Source of the DNA: Deltaproteobacteria bacterium
Lineage (GTDB): Bacteria > Myxococcota_A > UBA9160 > SMWR01
NCBI GenBank assembly: GCA_019313605.1
Contig: JAFDAW010000101.1
Location: forward strand, 1 to 9,361
Reading direction: 5' to 3'
Length of the DNA stretch: 9,361 nucleotides
Shown here: positions 5,261 through 9,361 of the stretch, piece by piece
How positions within the stretch are numbered: position 1 is the stretch's first letter
Layout: every line of letters starts with the position of its first letter
Position numbers and translations under genes: made by a program
The notes under the pieces: model-generated
Database searches by the model: none
The model's input: only the letters and a program-made list of their open reading frames with translations
Told to the model about the DNA's origin: nothing

Positions 5261-7143
5261 ACACCGCGGCAGCACCAGTTCCGCTGCGACTCGGTCTGGT
5301 CGGAAGCCCGAACTCTGGCAAGACCACCCTCTTCAACGCCCTGACCGGTCTGCGTGCGAAGGTCGGCAACTACCCGGGCGTGACCGTCGAGCGCCGAGAG
5401 GGCTCGGCGACCTTCGAAGGGCGCCGATCGGTGGTGATCGATCTGCCGGGCTCCTACAGCCTCTCGCCCGTCAGCCCCGACGAAGAAGTCGTGGTGCGCG
5501 TGCTCGACGGAAAACTCAACGGTGTACCGCAGGCACTCGCGGTCGTCGCCGACGCCAACACGCTCGAGCGCTCGCTGTTGATGCTCGCCCAGATCCTGCA
5601 CCGCGAGATACCCACTTGCCTCGTGCTCACGATGACCGATGAATTCCGGGCGCGCGGCGGCCGCCTCGACATGCCGCGACTCGAGCGGGCTCTGGGCATT
5701 CCCGTCATCGGCGTGGTGGGCCACCGCGGCATCGGGATCGCAAAGCTGAGGCGACTCTTCGCCAAGCCCGAGGAATGGAGCCGCCCGCACGTAATGCCGC
5801 CAGAAGAGGTCCTCGCTCGCGCGGGCTGGGTCGAGTCGATCCTCGAGCACGTGCTCACCCGGCATCCCGGCAGAAGCCGCAAGAGCGACGCCATCGATCG
5901 AATCGTGCTGCACCCGGTGATCGGCCCGCTGCTCTTTGCGGCAGTGATGGTCGCCTTCTTCCAGCTCATCTTCGCCTGGGCACAACCGGCGATGGATTTC
6001 ATCGACGCGGGCGTTGCGGGTCTCGGCAATTTAGTGCACACCCAGCTTCCCGCCGGGCTGTTCGCCGATTTTCTCGCAGACGGACTGATCGCGGGCGTCG
6101 GCTCCGTGATCATCTTCGTGCCGCAGATCGCGCTGCTCTTCACGCTGCTCTATTTCCTTCAGGACATCGGCTACATGGCGCGCGCGGCGTTCGTCATCGA
6201 CCGCGTGATGGCGGGGGTCGGCCTGGAGGGTCGCGCTTTCGTCTCGCTGCTCTCCTCCTACGCGTGTGCGGTGCCCGGGATCATGGCCACGCGCACGATT
6301 CCGTCGCCGCGCCACCGATTGGTCACGATCCTCGTCGCGCCGCTGATGACCTGCTCGGCGCGATTGCCGGTTTACGCGCTCCTGATCGGAGCCTTCGTGC
6401 CCGCCGTGACGGTGGCCGGTCCGTTTGGCCTACAGGGACTCGTGTTGCTCGCGCTCTACGCGATCGGCTCGCTGACGGCGCTGTTGGTGGCGTCGGTGCT
6501 GACCCGCACCCTGCTGCAGGAAGACGCGATGCCCTTTTATATGGAGCTTCCCCCCTACCGGATGCCGACCGCAAGGTTGCTCGCCAGCCAGGTATGGAGA
6601 AGCACGTGGGCGTTCCTGCGCCGCGCCGGCACGATCATCCTCGCGGTCTCGATGGTCTTGTGGTGCCTGCTCACCTTCCCGCAGCAACAAGCGCCGCCCG
6701 GTGCGAGCCCCGCAGAGGCGAGTCGCTACGCGATCGAAAACAGCTTTGCGGGAAAGGCCGGGCATGCGATCGAGCCGCTGATCGAGCCGTTGGGCTTCGA
6801 CTGGAAGATCGGGATCGGACTGGTCGCGAGCCTGGCCGCTCGCGAGGTCATCGTCGCGACGCTGGCCCAGATCTACGCCGCGACCGATGAGGACGCATCA
6901 CTGCGCGCGGCCGTCCAGAACGACATCGATCCGCGAACCGGAGAGAAGGTCTTCGACGCGGCGACGGTGGCATCCCTGCTGGTCTTCTTCATTTTTGCTC
7001 TCCAGTGCATGTCGACGCTCGCGATCATGCGGCGCGAGACGAACTCCTGGCGCTGGCCGGCCTTCGCATTCAGCTACCTGCTCGTCCTCGCCTACGCGGC
7101 GAGCTTCGGCGCACACCAAATCGTCCACCGCCTGCTCGGTTGA
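5257..7143 (+). CDS. feoB: Ferrous iron transport protein B (FeoB), short form
   Basis: Inner-membrane Fe2+ importer with an N-terminal GTPase-like domain. At 628 residues it is shorter than E. coli FeoB (773). G1 is GSPNSGKT (16-23), the switch region VGNYPGVTV is at 36-44 and G3 is DLPG (62-65). The expected G4 NxxD reads TMTD (125-128), so the guanine-contacting Asn is Thr. Only about 30 residues separate the G5 region (about 155) from the last helical-domain helix (about 186-200, then DRIVLHPVIG), so the helical domain is short. The channel has Gate signatures ACAVPGIMATRT (336-347, C337) and TCSARLPVY (365-373, C366), the DWKIG and AAREVIV motifs (515-534), and FALQCMST (580-587). About eight membrane helices can be placed from residue 221 onward. 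The start is GTG at 5257, overlapping the feoA stop by four bases. Confidence 0.96.
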   Translation: MNTAAAPVPLRLGLVGSPNSGKTTLFNALTGLRAKVGNYPGVTVERREGSATFEGRRSVVIDLPGSYSLSPVSPDEEVVVRVLDGKLNGVPQALAVVADANTLERSLLMLAQILHREIPTCLVLTMTDEFRARGGRLDMPRLERALGIPVIGVVGHRGIGIAKLRRLFAKPEEWSRPHVMPPEEVLARAGWVESILEHVLTRHPGRSRKSDAIDRIVLHPVIGPLLFAAVMVAFFQLIFAWAQPAMDFIDAGVAGLGNLVHTQLPAGLFADFLADGLIAGVGSVIIFVPQIALLFTLLYFLQDIGYMARAAFVIDRVMAGVGLEGRAFVSLLSSYACAVPGIMATRTIPSPRHRLVTILVAPLMTCSARLPVYALLIGAFVPAVTVAGPFGLQGLVLLALYAIGSLTALLVASVLTRTLLQEDAMPFYMELPPYRMPTARLLASQVWRSTWAFLRRAGTIILAVSMVLWCLLTFPQQQAPPGASPAEASRYAIENSFAGKAGHAIEPLIEPLGFDWKIGIGLVASLAAREVIVATLAQIYAATDEDASLRAAVQNDIDPRTGEKVFDAATVASLLVFFIFALQCMSTLAIMRRETNSWRWPAFAFSYLLVLAYAASFGAHQIVHRLLG

Positions 7144-7212
7144 GCGCCGCACCCAGCACTCGATCCCATGCGGGCGGGGCGTCCGAAATCGGCGTGGGGT
7201 AGCCTTCCCGCG

Positions 7213-8067
7213 ATGATCAACCGGAAATTCATCGCACTCGCAGCACTCGTCGTGTTCGCGGCCACACTCGCGGGCTGCATGACGACGAGAAAGACGATCC
7301 TCAATCAGAAGGGAGTCACCGTCCAGCTGATCTCCAAGCGGGGCGACAACATCGAGTTGAACCACCCGATCACCATCGCGCCTGTGCGGCTCTCTCACAT
7401 ACTCGCTCGGATCGACATTCGCCTCACCGCCAAGGATTCGCAGCAACGCGTGCCGGCTTTTCACATCGAGGAGATCGACGGGATCTCCGAGGGGCTCGCG
7501 AAGGGCTTGCGAGAAGCGGCTCCCAACCAGCGCGTCATCGTCTACTCGATTCGGCGCGAAAAGCGCTTCGGGATCTTCGAAACGAAATATCTGACGAGCT
7601 TCCTCGCCTACGCCCACGGGGAACATCTTTTTCTACATCTCTCACGATCGAGTTGGGAAATCCCACCTCGGAGAAAGGACTCCCTGCCCGAACCGAAGAT
7701 CGGCAAGTTTCCGAGCAAATTTCGAATCCTCCCGAGCAAGGCGATGAGGCTGGTCGACGAGCAGTCTCTGGCCATCTCGTGGAGCAACAAGATTTTCGAA
7801 AGGCCCACTCGAACGCGGGTCACGCCGAGCGGCCAGATGATTCGAAAGACCATCTTGATGGAGAGCGACGAACCCGAGAGCGAGGCGGAAGCCGAGCCGG
7901 AACAACCGGCAGGCCAGCAGACCATTCCCGCCGGGATCTCTGCGAAGACCCTTCGCGCCCTCGCGGACCTGGAAGAGCGGCGGCAGCGAGGAGAGATCGA
8001 CGAGTACGCGTACGAGCGGGAGCGGAACAAGATCCTCGCCGCCGATCCCGCCGCTGGTTCCAACTGA
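7213..8067 (+). CDS. Lipoprotein of unknown function with SHOCT-like C-terminus
   Basis: I do not recognise the family. The ATG at 7213 gives 284 residues beginning with a type II signal peptide: MINRKF, a hydrophobic run (7-18) and the lipobox LAGC, with the lipidated cysteine C22. An in-frame upstream ATG at 7168 would bury the signal peptide, so it is rejected. Residues 35-215 form a soluble domain of unknown fold. An acidic, Pro- and Ala-containing linker (217-236) follows. Residues 245-276 (LRALADLEERRQRGEIDEY and onward) match the pattern of the SHOCT short C-terminal domain: a helix, a turn with Gly-Glu-Ile, then a second helix ending in ILAA. No clear Shine-Dalgarno is seen. It lies 69 bases after feoB on the same strand, with no obvious terminator between, so read-through is possible. 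It is convergent with the next gene. Confidence 0.85.
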   Translation: MINRKFIALAALVVFAATLAGCMTTRKTILNQKGVTVQLISKRGDNIELNHPITIAPVRLSHILARIDIRLTAKDSQQRVPAFHIEEIDGISEGLAKGLREAAPNQRVIVYSIRREKRFGIFETKYLTSFLAYAHGEHLFLHLSRSSWEIPPRRKDSLPEPKIGKFPSKFRILPSKAMRLVDEQSLAISWSNKIFERPTRTRVTPSGQMIRKTILMESDEPESEAEAEPEQPAGQQTIPAGISAKTLRALADLEERRQRGEIDEYAYERERNKILAADPAAGSN

Positions 8068-8085
8068 AAAGAGGGAAATCCGCGC

Positions 8086-8616
8086 CTACTCGACGTACCC
8101 GAGGCTTCTGAGCAGTTCGAGTTCGGCCGGATCTCCGCTCTCACCCGACTCCTCGATCATGCGCCCGATCACGGGCTCGTAGGGAAACAGGATCGCACCC
8201 CGATCGAGCACCTCGATCGCCGCGGTTCCGGCCCCCGCGCCGCGGAGCTGATGCGCGGTGGCGAAGTATTCGCTCGCCTCCACCCGGTTCGGATGGAGTT
8301 CCGCGAGCCGGGCGAGTTGGGCTTTTGCCTCTTCGCCGTGACCCGCCCGCGCGTGCGCTTCGAGTTTCGCGAGTTCGAGCCCCCACGAGGTCGCGTCATC
8401 GGGCACGTCCTGCGCAGCGGCGCGCAGCCCGGCCTCAGCAGCGGCGACGGCATCGTCATAGGCAGCGTCCGCGAGTGCGGCGCGGGCCTCGATCAGATGG
8501 TCCTGCCGCGACATCTCGCAGCCGCATAATATTGCGATAACTGCGAGTGAACCCAGCACTTTCGCGCGCCGGGTGAAAAACGTCGCACGTGCGTTTCTTA
8601 ACAACATAAAATCCAT
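8086..8616 (-). CDS. Small TPR-like lipoprotein
   Basis: Probably a lipid-anchored envelope protein. From the ATG at 8616 it has 176 residues: a basic start with RRAK at 16-19, a hydrophobic run (20-30), and a lipobox-like LCGC with C33 as the lipidated residue. Cys at -2 is uncommon, and Glu at +2 would favour the outer membrane. Residues 39-145 are Ala-rich paired helices of tetratricopeptide type (for example AAYDDAVAAAEAGL and GHGEEAKAQLARLAELHP), suggesting a protein-binding scaffold; partners are unknown. The protein ends in ELLRSLGYVE, a tail like those of sulfatase- and phosphatase-superfamily proteins. GGAG lies one base before ATG 8616 but ten bases before ATG 8607, so the true start may be 8607. 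It is divergent from the phosphodiesterase gene and convergent with the lipoprotein gene, 18 bases apart. Confidence 0.78.
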   Translation of the reverse strand: MDFMLLRNARATFFTRRAKVLGSLAVIAILCGCEMSRQDHLIEARAALADAAYDDAVAAAEAGLRAAAQDVPDDATSWGLELAKLEAHARAGHGEEAKAQLARLAELHPNRVEASEYFATAHQLRGAGAGTAAIEVLDRGAILFPYEPVIGRMIEESGESGDPAELELLRSLGYVE

Positions 8617-8664
8617 TCTCCAGCCACTGCGCTTGGAACCCAGTCACGCCTGGCGGGTTCCGAA

Positions 8665-8676
8665 TGGTATACTATA
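8665..8676. promoter_or_regulatory. Extended -10, nearly symmetrical, between the divergent genes
   Basis: Plus strand: TGGTATACT (8665-8673) is an extended -10 (TG-N-TATACT), for transcription starting near 8680 toward the phosphodiesterase gene. Minus strand: TATAGT (8676-8671) is a good -10 for the TPR lipoprotein gene, with transcription starting near 8664. The two overlap in the near-palindrome TATACTATA. No strong -35 is seen for either direction, which is acceptable for the extended -10 but leaves the minus promoter weak. Confidence 0.5.
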
Positions 8677-8721
8677 GCCGCTACGGCCAGTGTCCGAGAA
8701 GCCGGAGCAGTCGCCACGGCC

Positions 8722-8759
8722 GACCTCCGAAGAAAGCCGTCGATTCTGTTCGAGAGGTC
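8722..8759 (+). other. Potential mRNA hairpin in the phosphodiesterase leader
   Basis: GACCTC (8722-8727) pairs with GAGGTC (8754-8759), and CGAA (8728-8731) with TTCG (8749-8752) around a single-base bulge. GAA (8732-8734) pairs with TTC (8744-8746), leaving a 9-base loop. The structure ends three bases before the AGGAG ribosome binding site (8763-8767) and could affect its access. No known riboswitch is recognised and no T-run follows, so it is not a terminator. Confidence 0.4.
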
Positions 8760-8770
8760 CCCAGGAGATC

Positions 8771-9361
8771 ATGAACTTCGCGCGACACGGGTCGATCACC
8801 GCAGCGTGGTCCCTTGTTCTAGCCCTGACTGCGAGTGAAGCGCACGCCTACATCGGCCCCGGCGCGGGGTTCGCGCTGGGCGGATCGATGCTGGTCCTGC
8901 TGGTCACGTTTGCACTCGCGTTCGCGATCATTCTCACCTGGCCGATTCGCGCCGCCATCAAGTTGATCAAGGTCGGCAACCCCTACAAGGCCGCGATGGC
9001 CAAGAAGGTCGTGATTCTCGGGTTGGACGGAATGGACCCGGGCATGACGACGAAGCTCATGCGCGAAGGCCGCCTGCCGAACTTCCAGAAGCTCGCGGAG
9101 TGCGGCGTCTTCCGGCCGCTCGACACCCGCGTTCCCTCGATGTCTCCGGTCGCCTGGTCGACGTTCGCGACCGGCGTCGACGCGAGCCGCCACTGCATCT
9201 ACGACTTCCTGACGCGCGATCCCTGCACGTACGCGCCGCTGCTGAGTTCGACGGATATCGGAAGCGCCAAGAAGGTGATCAACATCGGGCGCTACATCGT
9301 GCCGCTCGGCAAGCCCAAGATGAAGCTGCTGCAAAAGAGCCAGCACTTCTGGAAGCTGCTG
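8771..9361 (+). CDS. Membrane-anchored or secreted type I phosphodiesterase / alkaline-phosphatase-superfamily protein, 3' end cut by the window
   Basis: N-terminal 197 residues of a metal-dependent hydrolase of the type I phosphodiesterase/nucleotide pyrophosphatase class. Residues 1-26 look like a signal peptide (hydrophobic 11-21, cleavage likely after AHA). YIGPGAGF (27-34) and a transmembrane helix (about 40-57) follow, so the hydrolase is probably tethered on the outer face of the inner membrane. The catalytic domain begins at 78 with VVILGLDGMDP, where D86 is the expected metal ligand. RLPNFQKLA is at 101-109. SPVAWSTFATG (125-135) holds the likely nucleophile S125, and YDFLTRDP (144-151) is typical of bacterial members. 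The remaining metal ligands lie outside the window. The ATG at 8771 has AGGAG three bases upstream and an extended -10 about 90 bases before. Its substrate cannot be told from the sequence. Confidence 0.88.
   Translation, partial: MNFARHGSITAAWSLVLALTASEAHAYIGPGAGFALGGSMLVLLVTFALAFAIILTWPIRAAIKLIKVGNPYKAAMAKKVVILGLDGMDPGMTTKLMREGRLPNFQKLAECGVFRPLDTRVPSMSPVAWSTFATGVDASRHCIYDFLTRDPCTYAPLLSSTDIGSAKKVINIGRYIVPLGKPKMKLLQKSQHFWKLL

Noticed and set aside
5173..5985. Minus-strand open frame of 270 codons opposite feoB
   Set aside because: Shadow of feoB. The plus-strand frame carries G-domain motifs and membrane helices.
7144..7212. Terminator between feoB and the lipoprotein gene
   Set aside because: No stable stem followed by a T-run could be found in these 69 bases.
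6898..7626. Minus-strand open frame of 242 codons across the end of feoB and the lipoprotein start
   Set aside because: It covers two plus-strand genes with clear signals and shows no domain of its own.
7213..8067. Lipoprotein after feoB as a FeoC equivalent
   Set aside because: FeoC is a small cytosolic winged-helix protein of about 80 residues. This is a 284-residue exported lipoprotein with no such fold visible.

Overview
The window is GC-rich, densely coding DNA from a Gram-negative bacterium. Evidence for this is a proton-pumping complex I locus (nuo), an FeoAB ferrous iron importer with a Fur-box-like operator, two lipoproteins with clear or probable lipoboxes, and a membrane-anchored phosphatase-fold hydrolase. 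The protein flavour (short FeoB, SHOCT-like lipoprotein, phosphodiesterase with a 'YIGPGAGF' N-terminus, 'LRSLGYV' tail) suggests a deltaproteobacterium-like lineage such as Myxococcota, Desulfobacterota or Binatota. That placement is an inference with low confidence. No tRNA, rRNA, IS element, phage gene or CRISPR array is visible.

Region 1 (1-3575, minus strand): a tightly packed nuo operon read in the order nuoA-nuoE-nuoF-nuoG. It encodes one membrane subunit (NuoA) and the whole NADH-dehydrogenase module (NuoE, NuoF, NuoG). nuoG runs off the left edge. Neighbouring genes overlap or nearly touch, so they are probably co-transcribed and translationally coupled. nuoB, nuoC and nuoD, which usually lie between nuoA and nuoE, are absent here.

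Region 2 (3576-3711): a 136-base divergent control region between nuoA and gpsA. It holds a 9-bp tandem repeat, a perfect 8-bp inverted repeat and a weak candidate nuo promoter. gpsA (plus strand, to 4725) encodes glycerol-3-phosphate dehydrogenase for phospholipid synthesis.

Region 3 (4726-7143): an intergenic stretch with small repeats and a 14/19 match to the Fur box, followed by feoA and feoB with a 4-base GTGA overlap. FeoB has two oddities: Thr replaces the G4 Asn, and the helical domain between the G domain and the membrane channel is short.

Region 4 (7213-8067): a lipoprotein of unknown function with an acidic linker and a SHOCT-like C-terminus, 69 bases after feoB on the same strand.

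Region 5 (8086-9361): a divergent pair. A small TPR-like lipoprotein is on the minus strand. A secreted or membrane-anchored type I phosphodiesterase/alkaline-phosphatase-superfamily protein is on the plus strand and is cut by the right edge. They share a nearly symmetrical -10 region, and the phosphodiesterase leader can fold into a hairpin next to its ribosome binding site.

Most of the window is housekeeping metabolism. I see no convincing new multi-gene system. The less ordinary points are the nuoA-E-F-G layout, the FeoB G4 change with its short helical domain, the unknown SHOCT lipoprotein after feoAB, and the TPR lipoprotein/phosphodiesterase pair.
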